NCBI GenBank assembly: GCA_036518955.1
Contig: DATDMG010000133.1
Span: 1 to 35,657, forward strand
Origin: DATDMG01 sp036518955
GTDB taxonomy: Bacteria > Actinomycetota > Actinomycetes > Actinomycetales > Kineosporiaceae
DNA length: 35,657 bases
Direction: 5' to 3'
Part shown: positions 1-7,859 of the stretch, one piece after another
How the letters are laid out: each line of letters opens with the position of its first letter
Numbering within the stretch: the first letter of the stretch is position 1
Notes under the pieces: model-generated
Seen by the model: the letters and a program-made list of their open reading frames with translations, nothing else
What the model was told of the DNA's origin: nothing
The model's database searches: none
Position numbers and translations under genes: made by a program

Positions 1-112
1 GGGCGATCGGTCGCTGGGCCCGGGTCAGCGCGCCGATGGTGGTTGCCACCAGTACGGTGAGGCCGGCGAAGAAGGCGACCAGGGACAGGAGGACGGTGGG
101 TAGCCGCACCAT
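1..112 (-). CDS. tadB: TadB-like inner-membrane pilus assembly protein, N-terminal fragment
   Basis: Only the first 37 codons are in the window; the rest lies beyond the left edge. The peptide begins with a short basic stretch (MVRLP) followed by one hydrophobic segment (residues about 6-27) and then a charged turn, as at the N-terminus of TadB/GspF-type platform proteins. It starts 7 nt after the stop of the TadA ATPase gene, which is where tadB sits in Tad operons. The assignment rests on position and the membrane segment, not on any diagnostic motif, since the T2SSF domain is not visible. No strong ribosome binding site is seen, so it may be translationally coupled to tadA. Confidence 0.6.
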   Translation of the reverse strand, partial: MVRLPTVLLSLVAFFAGLTVLVATTIGALTRAQRPIA

Positions 113-119
113 CGGTCGA

Positions 120-1532
120 TCACCGGCCGAGGGGTTCGACGGCGAACATGGCCGGGTCCAGGACGACACCGCTCGTGGCGAGCTTGCGCGCGAACGCCGG
201 CCGCAGGCCGGTCGAGCGCAGCCTGCCGAGCGGCCGGCCGTGCGGGTCGAGGCCCATCGTGTGGTCGAAGACGAACAGGTCCTGGGTGGTGACGACCTGG
301 CCCTCCATCCGGACGACCTCGGTGACGTGGGTGACCCGGCGCGAGCCGTCCGGGAACCGGGCCTGATGGACGATCAGGTCGAGTGCGCTCGAGACCTGCT
401 CCCGGATCGCCGTGATCGGCAGGTCCATGCCGGCCATCATGACCATCGTCTCCACCCGGGAGAGCACGTCCCGTGGGCTGTTCGCATGGACGGTGCAGAT
501 CGATCCGTCGTGGCCGGTGTTCATGGCCTGGAGCATGTCCAGCGCGGCGGCGTCCCGGATCTCCCCGACGACGATCCGGTCGGGCCGCATCCGCAGCGCG
601 TTGCGCACCAGGTCCCGGATCCGTACCTCACCCTTCCCCTCGATGTTCGGCGGCCGGGACTCCAGGCGCAGCACGTGGTCCTGCGCCAGTTGCAGCTCCG
701 CCGCGTCCTCGACGGTGATGACCCGCTCGTGCGCCGGGATGAAGCTGGACAGCACGTTGAGCGTGGTCGTCTTGCCCGCGCCGGTCCCGCCGCTGACCAG
801 GATGTTGAGCTTGCCGCGCACGCCCGCCGAGAGGAAGTCGGCGACCTGGCGGGTGAGCGTCCCGAAGCTGACGAGGTCGGAGACGGTGAGCGGTTCGGCG
901 GCGAACTTGCGGATGGTCAGCAGCGAGCCGTCGACGGCGAGCGGCGGGATCACCGCGTTGACCCGGCTGCCGTCCGGCAGCCGCGCGTCGACCATCGGGC
1001 TGGATTCGTCGACGCGGCGGCCCACCCGACCCACGATCTTGTCGATGGTGCGTCGCAGGTGCGCCTCGTCCGCGAACCGGCCGTCGACCGGGTGCAGCCG
1101 GCCGGACCGCTCCACGAAGATCTTGTCCGGCCCGTTCACCATGATCTCGGTGATCTCGACGTCCCGCCGGGCGGGCTCGATCGGACCGTAGCCGAGGATG
1201 TCGTCGGCGATCTCCTGCGCCAGTCGGGCCCGGTCCGCGGAGGTCAGCGGGACGGTCCCGGTCACCAGCACGTCCTGCAGGGTGCGCCGGACCTCCTGCT
1301 CGAGTTCGGGCTGGCTGAGCCGGGCGTCGTACAGGCGCGGGCCGAGGGTCTCCAGCAACGCCTGGTGCACCTGGCGCTTGAGGTCGGTGGTCTGGTCGAA
1401 GGCCGCTTGCCGGCCGGCCGCCCGGTGCTCGCGGGCCAACTGGCTCTGGCGCGCCTCCCGGCGGCTCCCCGAGGCCGGAACGGCGGGCTCGCCCTGGGTG
1501 CGGGCCTGGGCGAGGCGGTCGGCGAGGGTCAT
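120..1532 (-). CDS. tadA: TadA/CpaF-family secretion ATPase
   Basis: Hexameric type II/IV secretion ATPase that powers Flp/Tad pilus assembly at the cytoplasmic face of the membrane. About 470 residues, normal for the family. Walker A is GGTGAGKTTT at about residues 245-254. The arginine-rich segment RMRPDRIVVGEIRD and the AMNTGHDGSICTVHAN motif (secretion-ATPase Asp/Walker B/His boxes) follow. A family-typical N-terminal domain (LGYGPIEP, EIMVNGPDKIFVERSGRL) precedes the core. I chose the ATG at 1532 because it overlaps the stop of the upstream cpaE-like gene (ATGA) and has GGAGGG upstream; a start 15 nt earlier is possible but has no better site. It is the fifth gene of a minus-strand tad operon and is followed at once by tadB. 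Confidence 0.93.
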   Translation of the reverse strand: MTLADRLAQARTQGEPAVPASGSRREARQSQLAREHRAAGRQAAFDQTTDLKRQVHQALLETLGPRLYDARLSQPELEQEVRRTLQDVLVTGTVPLTSADRARLAQEIADDILGYGPIEPARRDVEITEIMVNGPDKIFVERSGRLHPVDGRFADEAHLRRTIDKIVGRVGRRVDESSPMVDARLPDGSRVNAVIPPLAVDGSLLTIRKFAAEPLTVSDLVSFGTLTRQVADFLSAGVRGKLNILVSGGTGAGKTTTLNVLSSFIPAHERVITVEDAAELQLAQDHVLRLESRPPNIEGKGEVRIRDLVRNALRMRPDRIVVGEIRDAAALDMLQAMNTGHDGSICTVHANSPRDVLSRVETMVMMAGMDLPITAIREQVSSALDLIVHQARFPDGSRRVTHVTEVVRMEGQVVTTQDLFVFDHTMGLDPHGRPLGRLRSTGLRPAFARKLATSGVVLDPAMFAVEPLGR

Positions 1533-2746
1533 GCCCGGGCCCTCCACCGACGCAACGTCCGCCGGTCACCACCGCTCCGGCCGGCCAGCACGGCGTCGAG
1601 CGGGTGCGCCCGGCCCGGCCCGGCCACCTCGCGCTCGGCGAAGGTCCGGATCGCCACGCTCACCGGGTGCTTCGGGTCGTCCAGCACGATCGGCACACCG
1701 CGGTTGATGGCCGCGGGGACGTCGCGGGAGCTGGGGATGTGCGCCGAGATCGTGGTCCGCAGGGTCTTCTGCACCTCGCCCAAGGACAGGCCCACCTTGG
1801 AGTCGGCGCGGTTCAGCACGATGCGCCAGCGTTCTCGCGGGTACCTGAGCAGTTCCATCGTCTCGAGGGCGAGCTTGAGGTTCTTCAGCGCGGGGATGTC
1901 GAGGGTCGCCAGCAGGCAGACGACGTCCGACAGGTCGAAGGCGGTGAGCACCTGGTCGTCGAACGCCGGTGGGGTGTCCACCACGACGTAGTCGAACTGG
2001 GTCCGCAGCAGGCTGAGGACGTGCCCGACCAGGGCCGCCGGGATCGCCTCCGAGCCGCCCGGCTCGACCGGGGCCACGAGCGTGGTCAGCCCGGGGGAGT
2101 GCGGTGTGAGCAGCGACGCGATGGCGGTGACGTCGACGGTCTCGCCGAGCGGGACGACGTCGGCGACGGTGTGCGCCGGGAACAGGTGCAGCGAGATCGC
2201 CACATCGCCGAAGGCGAGGTCCAGATCGACCAGGCACACCTCACGCCGACCTCGGTCGGCCAGAGCCGCGGCCATGTTCGTGGCGAGAGTCGTCTTGCCG
2301 CAGCCCCCTTTCGCCGAGAACACGGTCACGATCCGGCCGGGTGCGCGGCCCTCCGGCCGGGGCGGCGCGGCGCCGCCGGCGGCGAGCCGGTCGGTGAGTG
2401 CCGCCGAGACCGCCTGGCTGCGCCGGACCGCGGCGTGCAGACCGGCCAGGTCCCGCGCGTCGACGACCTCGCGGACCCCGGCCCGCAGGGCGTCCCCGAG
2501 CACGCCGGTGTCGATCCGCTGGCGGACCAGGACCACCCCCAGTGTCGGCCGGACGACCCGCATCACCTCGGCGAGGCGCAGTGCTTCACCCAGGTCGACG
2601 GACGGGCCGATGACCACCGTGTCCTCGCCTCCCCCACTGTCCAGGTGGTGGCGCAGCTGCTCGAGGGACGGCGTGAGGCCCGCCTCGCCGATCGCGCTGT
2701 GGAGCGCGGTGAGCGTCGTCGGGTCGAGCTCGCAGATGATGGTCAC
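1529..2746 (-). CDS. cpaE: CpaE-like pilus assembly/localisation ATPase (MinD/ParA family)
   Basis: A protein of about 405 residues with an N-terminal receiver-like region (DTVVIGPSVDLGEALRLAE onward, about residues 40-115) and a MinD/ParA-type P-loop ATPase domain. The deviant Walker A is FSAKGGCGKTTLA near residues 142-154, followed by VCLVDLDLAFGDVAISLHL and VVDTPPAFDDQVLTAFD (Walker B region). CpaE proteins position Tad machinery at the membrane. The GTG at 2746 is preferred: GAGAGAGGGACC lies just upstream and the previous gene stops 10 bp away; an ATG 51 nt further upstream would overlap that gene and adds a non-conserved tail. It overlaps tadA by 4 bp. A generic ParA-like role cannot be excluded by sequence, but the operon settles it well. 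Confidence 0.9.
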   Translation of the reverse strand: MTIICELDPTTLTALHSAIGEAGLTPSLEQLRHHLDSGGGEDTVVIGPSVDLGEALRLAEVMRVVRPTLGVVLVRQRIDTGVLGDALRAGVREVVDARDLAGLHAAVRRSQAVSAALTDRLAAGGAAPPRPEGRAPGRIVTVFSAKGGCGKTTLATNMAAALADRGRREVCLVDLDLAFGDVAISLHLFPAHTVADVVPLGETVDVTAIASLLTPHSPGLTTLVAPVEPGGSEAIPAALVGHVLSLLRTQFDYVVVDTPPAFDDQVLTAFDLSDVVCLLATLDIPALKNLKLALETMELLRYPRERWRIVLNRADSKVGLSLGEVQKTLRTTISAHIPSSRDVPAAINRGVPIVLDDPKHPVSVAIRTFAEREVAGPGRAHPLDAVLAGRSGGDRRTLRRWRARA

Positions 2747-2756
2747 GGTCCCTCTC

Positions 2757-3500
2757 TCAGCTGTTCCCGACCGGCAGCTGGATGCCGGTGTAGCCATCGT
2801 TCTGGTGGGGTGTCACACCGTCCCCGGGCACGGTGAACCAGAGCGAGCCGATGGTGTCGGCCATCATCAGCTCGGGCGCCTCCTGCGGGTGCACCTCGAG
2901 GGTCACGATCGCCGCGGCCACCCCGGCCTGGGTGCCGACCTGGGCGGGGTGGCCCTGCGCGTTGCGGATGACCGAGGTGTTGCCCACGGCCAGCACCCGG
3001 ACGCCGGCGAGCAGCAGCCGGGCCGAGCCCTGCAGGGCCTTGGCACGCGCGTCGCCGGTGCCGGCGAGGTAGTACACGTCGACCGTCATGGTGGGGTGCA
3101 GCAGCCCCGCCACCCGGTTCGGGTCGGCGACGGTCACCGACACGGCGACCATTCCCTTGCTCACCCCGGTGGTCGAGGGGACGGTGTCGAACTGCGCGAA
3201 CTGCAGGAACTGCCCGGGCAGGACCGGCGCGGTCGCGGTCCGGCCGACGAGCTGCCCGGCGTCGCTGATCGCGCCGGCCGGGGCGAGCCCCCGGGGGACG
3301 GCGACCCGCTCGGTGGAGGCGCGGACGGCGTCCGGGCCGGCCCCGAGATCGATCGCCGCGGTGGCGCGCAGCACCCACACCTGTTGTCCCCAGGTCTGCT
3401 GCGCCCGCTCGTCCGCGTTCCGGACGTAGACCCAGAGCAGTGCGGTTCCTGCGGCCGCCACGAGGATGGAGGCGAGCAGCAGGAGCGTCCGCCGTCCCAT
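2757..3500 (-). CDS. cpaB: CpaB/RcpC-like Flp pilus assembly protein with SAF domain
   Basis: About 247 residues. An N-terminal signal-anchor (LLLLASILVAAAGTALLWVY) is followed by a SAF-type domain with the pattern VAVPRGLAPAGAISDAGQLVGRTATAPVLPGQFL at about residues 65-100 (seen as two parts, a GLAPAG turn and a VLPGQF strand), and then a beta-rich region. CpaB/RcpC proteins act at the cell surface in Tad pilus biogenesis, probably interacting with peptidoglycan or the secretion channel. Two ATG codons lie 6 nt apart; the downstream one at 3500 has proper spacing to GGAAAGGG, whereas the first abuts it. The gene lies 10 bp upstream of the cpaE-like gene and about 170 bp downstream of tadG. 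Confidence 0.82.
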   Translation of the reverse strand: MGRRTLLLLASILVAAAGTALLWVYVRNADERAQQTWGQQVWVLRATAAIDLGAGPDAVRASTERVAVPRGLAPAGAISDAGQLVGRTATAPVLPGQFLQFAQFDTVPSTTGVSKGMVAVSVTVADPNRVAGLLHPTMTVDVYYLAGTGDARAKALQGSARLLLAGVRVLAVGNTSVIRNAQGHPAQVGTQAGVAAAIVTLEVHPQEAPELMMADTIGSLWFTVPGDGVTPHQNDGYTGIQLPVGNS

Positions 3501-3666
3501 GGTCATCCCTTTCCGGCTCGTGCCTCCCTTGCTGGTGACGCTCGAGCGTGCGGCTCCCCGGCCCGCGGTGATCGCCGTCGTCCGTCCGGGCCCCCCGGGG
3601 CCGGGCCGAACAGACCGCCTTCGTCGCTCTGCGCATGCATCCCATCACGTTTCGTGCCTTCATGTG

Positions 3667-3672
3667 GGTCAA
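3667..3672 (-). promoter_or_regulatory. Possible internal tad promoter (-35 only)
   Basis: Reading the minus strand, TTGACC occurs at the end of the tadG-like gene. The hexamer 17 nt downstream (CGTGAT) is only a weak -10 candidate, in a locally less GC-rich patch of the 168-bp gap before cpaB. It could give the cpaB-cpaE-tadA part separate transcription. Evidence is motif-level only. Confidence 0.22.
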
Positions 3673-5264
3673 CCGGCGGTACGAACGGGCGAGTCGCCGG
3701 ATCGGGCCGGCGGAGGATCACTCACGTCCGGGAGCAACCGGACGGTGGCGGGCAGACCGGACCCCACGTAGGGAGCCGCGTTCGCCGCTGCCCGCCCGCT
3801 CACCGTGGCGGGCAGCAGGCGGGGGTCGAGGAGGTACCCGGTGACCGCCCGGAGCGGCCCGTTCACGTCGTCCTGCGGGGGGCAGTAACCGACCGTGTAC
3901 GCGTTCTCCCAGTAGAAGCCGCGCTGGAAGCACTTCAGGCCCGTCGGCGAGGTGGTCGAGGCGATCGGAGCGGCGTCCCCGTCGCTGAAGACGTTGTCCA
4001 GCCAGACCAGACGGACCGCGCTCACCGCGGACGAGCCCGACGTGAGCCCGAGCGTCGGCGGCGGCGCCTGGACGCTGGAGAGCACCGGCACCACGGCCAG
4101 GCGGCCGCACCGCAGGATGTCGGGTGCGAGCCACCCCTCCTGGCCGGGGCCGGGAGCGGCGCCGGAGAGCACGAAGGTCTTCAGCGCGGCCGCCGAGCCC
4201 ACCTGGGTGTTCACGAAGTCGGCGAGGAACGCGGACTCCACCCCTGAGTAGCCGCCGGTCGAGGCCGACGACCCGCAGCTGGACCCGATCAGCCGGCCCC
4301 GGGCGCCGAACAGCCCGGGCGTCAGCTCGCGCATCCGGGACACCGCCGGCCACACCTGGTCCTCCAGGGGCAGCTGGGCGGTGAGGTTGGGCGTGAGCGG
4401 GGTGGTGGCTGCGCTCGCCGCGAGCAGGCCGCGCGGCACCGACGGGTGGGATGCCGGGTCGCACACGCCCGTCGGGTGGTTGGACTCCGCGGACCAGGAG
4501 ATCTGCCACGACTCCCGGGGCGCGCTGCGGGAGCACCAGGCGGTCGGCCCGCCGCCGCCCTGCGGTACCAGGTCGGCCCGCGTCAGGTAGAGCCGGGTGT
4601 TGGTGCCCCGCCCGGTCTGCCAGTTGTAGTCCCGGGCCGGTAGCACGGTCAGCAGCTCTGCGCTGGCTGCGCGCTGCAGGGTGCCGGCGGCCCGGCCGAA
4701 GAGGGCGGCGAAGCCGTAGCGCACGGTGGCCGGGGGGGTCACCACCCGGATCCCGCTCACCAGCGCCGCCGTGCTGCCGTCGACCCGCTGGCTGGTGGCG
4801 TACGACCCGGTCGACAAGGACGGCGAGCCGGCGTAGAACTCGATCTCCCCGTTCGGGTGCGCGGTCGGGTCGTCGTCGGCGGTGTCCCGGTCCGAGGCCC
4901 AGCCACGTCCGGATCCGGTGCACCGGCCGTACCAGGCTCCACGGGGCACACCGGTCGGATCCGGCGGGCCGTGGTTGAGGGTCGGGTCGTGGCACAGGAC
5001 GTCCACGGCGACGGCCGTGGCCGCGGCGATCGCCGCCGACTGGCTCACCGCGGGAACCAGCCGCTGTTGGCGGGCCAACTCCTCGGCCCCGGCGACCGAG
5101 GCCGCGTCGGCGGCCCGCTGCAGCGCGGCGGCGACCGTGTAGCTGCTGCCCAGGTCCACCGCGAGCGCCGCCACCGGCAGCAGGACGAGCGTGACCACCA
5201 GCGCCACCACCACGGCGGCGGCCCCGGCGTCACGCTCCCGCCGGCGCTCCCGCGGGCAGGTCAC
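3669..5264 (-). CDS. TadG-like pilus-associated protein (Tad-domain N-terminus)
   Basis: About 531 residues. A basic N-terminus (PRERRRERDAG) is followed by a membrane segment (AAAVVVALVVTLVLLPVAALAVDLG) and the heptad-like AALQRAADAASVAGAEELA, the signature of the putative Flp/TadG N-terminal domain; the remainder is an extracytoplasmic region with scattered Cys and no recognised enzyme motif. TadG-like pseudopilins anchor or cap Tad structures. The start is uncertain: GTG at 5264 forms a GTGA overlap with the tadE stop, and another GTG lies 6 nt upstream. Its coupling to tadE and position upstream of cpaB/cpaE/tadA support the role. The large C-terminal part looks lineage-specific and could be surface exposed. 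Confidence 0.8.
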   Translation of the reverse strand: MTCPRERRRERDAGAAAVVVALVVTLVLLPVAALAVDLGSSYTVAAALQRAADAASVAGAEELARQQRLVPAVSQSAAIAAATAVAVDVLCHDPTLNHGPPDPTGVPRGAWYGRCTGSGRGWASDRDTADDDPTAHPNGEIEFYAGSPSLSTGSYATSQRVDGSTAALVSGIRVVTPPATVRYGFAALFGRAAGTLQRAASAELLTVLPARDYNWQTGRGTNTRLYLTRADLVPQGGGGPTAWCSRSAPRESWQISWSAESNHPTGVCDPASHPSVPRGLLAASAATTPLTPNLTAQLPLEDQVWPAVSRMRELTPGLFGARGRLIGSSCGSSASTGGYSGVESAFLADFVNTQVGSAAALKTFVLSGAAPGPGQEGWLAPDILRCGRLAVVPVLSSVQAPPPTLGLTSGSSAVSAVRLVWLDNVFSDGDAAPIASTTSPTGLKCFQRGFYWENAYTVGYCPPQDDVNGPLRAVTGYLLDPRLLPATVSGRAAANAAPYVGSGLPATVRLLPDVSDPPPARSGDSPVRTAG

Positions 5265-5794
5265 CGGCACCGGGTGCCGCCCTCGGCCACGGTCGTATCG
5301 CTCAGCAGGCCCGCGGGCTGCTCGATCCGGCTCACCGCCGAAGCGGTGAGCGTGCCGTCACCGGTGTCGAACAGGGGGACCGCGCCCAGCGCGGAACGGT
5401 ACGCCAGGGTGATCCGGACGTAGCCACCCACCTCGGACGGCGCCGTGCTCGTCAGCGTCGGGTCCAGGAAGGAGATCGACACGCTGGTGACGCTGCCCGG
5501 GCGCAGGCCGGACCGCTCGGCCAGGCAGACCACGGTGTGGCCGTACGAGTCGGTGTCCGCCACCCCGAAACCCGCGATCCGGGCGGCCTCCCGGGCGGTG
5601 GCCTGTCCCGCCTGCGCCTCCCAGACCCTCCAGCCCACCAGCAGGGTGCCGAACAGCAGGAAGAACAACAGGGGGAAGAGCAGCGCGAACTCCACCGCCA
5701 CCGCGCCCCGGTCGCGCCCCCCGCGGTCGTTCGCGGGCCGGGCCGTGCGGTCCTGCCGCTGCCGTGGCGAGGATCCGCACGCATGGCTTTCCAA
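5261..5794 (-). CDS. tadE: TadE-like minor pseudopilin
   Basis: About 177 residues with a type IV pilin-like N-terminal segment: RGAVAVEFALLFPLLFF at about residues 30-46. Cleavage after the Gly would leave Glu at position +5, the hallmark of TadE-type pseudopilins, followed by a hydrophobic helix and a periplasmic beta-rich tail ending with two Cys. TadE is processed by a prepilin peptidase and takes part in Flp pilus assembly. The start is a TTG with GGGAG 7 nt upstream; the ATG nearby is in a different frame. It is the first gene of the visible tad operon, preceded by the terminator of the acyl-CoA ligase gene. Confidence 0.85.
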   Translation of the reverse strand: MESHACGSSPRQRQDRTARPANDRGGRDRGAVAVEFALLFPLLFFLLFGTLLVGWRVWEAQAGQATAREAARIAGFGVADTDSYGHTVVCLAERSGLRPGSVTSVSISFLDPTLTSTAPSEVGGYVRITLAYRSALGAVPLFDTGDGTLTASAVSRIEQPAGLLSDTTVAEGGTRCR

Positions 5795-5874
5795 CCGTGG
5801 CTCCCGCGCGATCGACCGACAACCGCCGCCCCCTGGGAGGCTGGCGTGGCCCAGTCTGCACCACTGCGGGTTAA

Positions 5875-5886
5875 AGTGATGTCACT
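5875..5886. promoter_or_regulatory. Short inverted repeat AGTGA-TG-TCACT upstream of tadE
   Basis: A 5-bp inverted repeat with a 2-nt centre sits in an unusually AT-rich patch (TTAAAGTGATGTCACT) between the ligase terminator and tadE, about 80 bp before the tadE start. On the minus strand it reads GTGACATCACT, overlapping a possible -35 (GTGACA). It may be an operator or part of the tad promoter; this is inference from position and symmetry. Confidence 0.35.
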
Positions 5887-5900
5887 CTGAGCTAATCAGC

Positions 5901-5926
5901 GCCCCGGGGGCGGTTGCCCCCGGGGC
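5901..5926 (-). terminator. Strong hairpin terminator after the acyl-CoA ligase gene
   Basis: A perfect 11-bp inverted repeat (GCCCCGGGGGC and GCCCCCGGGGC) with a 4-nt loop starts 7 nt after the ligase stop codon (minus strand). No U-tract follows, as is common for actinobacterial hairpin terminators. It separates the ligase from the tad operon on the same strand. Confidence 0.75.
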
Positions 5927-5932
5927 TCCCGA

Positions 5933-7720
5933 TCAGCCGTAGAGCTCCTCCACCTGGCCGGAGAACTCCTTCAGGATCACCGCCCGCTTCAGACTCAGCT
6001 TGGGCGTCAGGTGGCCGCCCGCCTCGGTGAAGTCGGTGTCCAGGATGAGGAACTTGCGGATCGACTCGGCCTTGCTCACCACCTCGTTCGCCGAATTCAC
6101 CGCTGTCTGGATCGCGGCCCGCACCTGGGGGTCGTGCGCCGCTGTCGCGACGTCCATCGGTGGCCGGTCGTGGGTGGTCAGCCAGCCGGGGAGCATCTCG
6201 GCGTCCAGGGTGACCAGGCAGGCCACGAACGGGCGCTGGTCGCCCACGACGATGCACTGCGAGATCAGGGGGTGGGCCCGCAGCCGGTCCTCGAGCAGGC
6301 TGGGGACGACGTTCTTGCCACCCGCCGTGACGATGATCTCCTTCTTCCGGCCGGTGATCCGGACGAAGCCGTCGTCGTCGATCTCGCCGATGTCGCCGGT
6401 GTGGAACCAGCCTCCGGCGAGTGCCTCCGCGGACGCGTCCGGGTTGTTGTGGTACCCGGCCATCACGTTGACCCCGCGGACGAGCAGCTCGCCGTCGTCG
6501 GCGACGGACACCGTGACCCCCGGGAGCGGCCGGCCCACCGAGCCGATGCGCAGCTGGTCGGGGGTGTTGACGGTGGACGGCGCGGTCGTCTCGGTCAGCC
6601 CCCAGCCCTCCAGGATCGTCAGGCCGAGGCCGCGGAAGAAGTGTCCCAGCCGCGCACCCAGCGGTGCGCCGCCGGAGACCGCGTACTGGACCCGCCCGCC
6701 CATCCGGTCGCGCAGCTTCGCGTAGACCAGCCGGTCGAAGATCGCGTGCTGCAGGCGCAGGACGGGGCCGGGCCCGCGCCCGTCCAGCGCCTGGCTGTAG
6801 CGGATCGCGGTGTCCGCGGCGATCCCGAAGATCCGGCCCCGGCCCGACGCGTCGGCCGTCGCCGCCGCGGAGTTGTAGATCTTCTCGAAGACCCGGGGGA
6901 CGGCGAGGACGAAGGTCGGGCGGAACGAGCTGAGGTCGCCGAGCAGGTTCTTCACGTCCGGGGTGTGGCCCATCCGGACCCGGGACTCGACGCAGAGCAC
7001 CTGGATGAATCGGGCGAACACATGGGCGAGCGGCAGGAAGAGGAGCGTGCTCGCGGCGTCGGCGTGGACGACGTCCGACATGCACGCCGCGGCGTTGCGG
7101 CTCAGCTCCAGGAAGTTGCCGTGGGTCAGCTGGCAGCCCTTCGGTCGACCGGTCGTCCCCGAGGTGTAGATCAAGGTGGCGATCGAGGTGCTGTCGGTGG
7201 ACGCCCGGCGACGGTCGACCTCGTCGGCGGGCACGCCGCCGCCCCGCTCGACGAGCCGGTCGAGGTCACCGTCGTCCAGGCACCACACCTCACGCAGGCC
7301 CGGCAGCGTGCCGCGGACGCCCTCCACGGCAGCCCGGTGCGCGGCCGTCTCGGTGACGACGGCGACGGCGCCGGAGTCGGAGAGGATCCAGGAGACCTGG
7401 TCGGGGGCGGACGTCTCGTACACCGGCACGGTGATCGCGCCGACCGACCAGATGGCGAAGTCGAGGAGGGTCCACTCGTAGCGGGTCTTGCTCATCAGCC
7501 CGACGTGATCGCCGGGCTCGACCCCGGTGGCGATCAGCCCGCGCGCGACCGCGGTGACCTCGTCGAGGAACTGCGCGCAGGTGACGTCCTGCCAGCCGGC
7601 GCCCGTCGGCCGCGCGAAGGTGACCGCGGACGGCGCTTCTCGGGCATTGCGGACGACCAGCTCACTGAGGTTGTCCGCGGGGCGGGCTGGGACGAGCACG
7701 GCAACGCTGATCTCACGCAC
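5933..7720 (-). CDS. Long-chain fatty-acid-CoA ligase (FadD15-like)
   Basis: About 595 residues, usual for this family. It activates fatty acids to acyl-CoA via an acyl-adenylate. The AMP-binding P-loop LIYTSGTTGRPKG is near residues 183-195, with further signatures EGWGLTETTAPSTVN, GELLVRGVNVMAGYHNNP, WFHTGDIGEIDDDGFVRITGRKKE (split across the hinge) and the C-terminal lid with a catalytic Lys context. The GTG at 7720 (protein beginning MREIS) is chosen: GGAGGA lies 9 nt upstream, while the earlier GTG at 7729 directly abuts it. FadD15-type genes lie near SRPBCC and ArsA genes in mycobacteria and streptomycetes, as here. Monocistronic, with its own promoter and hairpin. Confidence 0.93.
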   Translation of the reverse strand: MREISVAVLVPARPADNLSELVVRNAREAPSAVTFARPTGAGWQDVTCAQFLDEVTAVARGLIATGVEPGDHVGLMSKTRYEWTLLDFAIWSVGAITVPVYETSAPDQVSWILSDSGAVAVVTETAAHRAAVEGVRGTLPGLREVWCLDDGDLDRLVERGGGVPADEVDRRRASTDSTSIATLIYTSGTTGRPKGCQLTHGNFLELSRNAAACMSDVVHADAASTLLFLPLAHVFARFIQVLCVESRVRMGHTPDVKNLLGDLSSFRPTFVLAVPRVFEKIYNSAAATADASGRGRIFGIAADTAIRYSQALDGRGPGPVLRLQHAIFDRLVYAKLRDRMGGRVQYAVSGGAPLGARLGHFFRGLGLTILEGWGLTETTAPSTVNTPDQLRIGSVGRPLPGVTVSVADDGELLVRGVNVMAGYHNNPDASAEALAGGWFHTGDIGEIDDDGFVRITGRKKEIIVTAGGKNVVPSLLEDRLRAHPLISQCIVVGDQRPFVACLVTLDAEMLPGWLTTHDRPPMDVATAAHDPQVRAAIQTAVNSANEVVSKAESIRKFLILDTDFTEAGGHLTPKLSLKRAVILKEFSGQVEELYG

Positions 7721-7779
7721 GGGCGTCACTCCTCCGGGGTCGGCGGGCCGGGCGACTGCGTAGCACTACCCGTTGCTGC

Positions 7780-7808
7780 ACCATAACCAGCCCGAGCCCG
7801 CCAGTCAC
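7780..7808 (-). promoter_or_regulatory. Promoter of the acyl-CoA ligase gene
   Basis: On the minus strand, GTGACT (7808-7803) is followed after exactly 17 nt by TATGGT (7785-7780). Each hexamer matches the housekeeping consensus at four of six positions with ideal spacing. The start codon lies about 50 nt beyond the predicted start point. It is the best two-box promoter in the window. Confidence 0.5.
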
Positions 7809-7859
7809 CAGGTCAGGTCGCTCTCAAGCCGATAGAACATCAGGTCGAGATCCCGCTCG

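Noticed and set aside
36..1991. Open frame of about 651 codons on the plus strand
   Set aside because: Antisense to tadA and the cpaE-like gene, which carry intact Walker motifs and good ribosome sites.
3586..3612. GC-rich inverted repeat in the tadG-cpaB gap as a terminator
   Set aside because: Only a 6-bp core with a 2-nt loop, which is sterically poor; such short repeats are expected by chance at this GC content.
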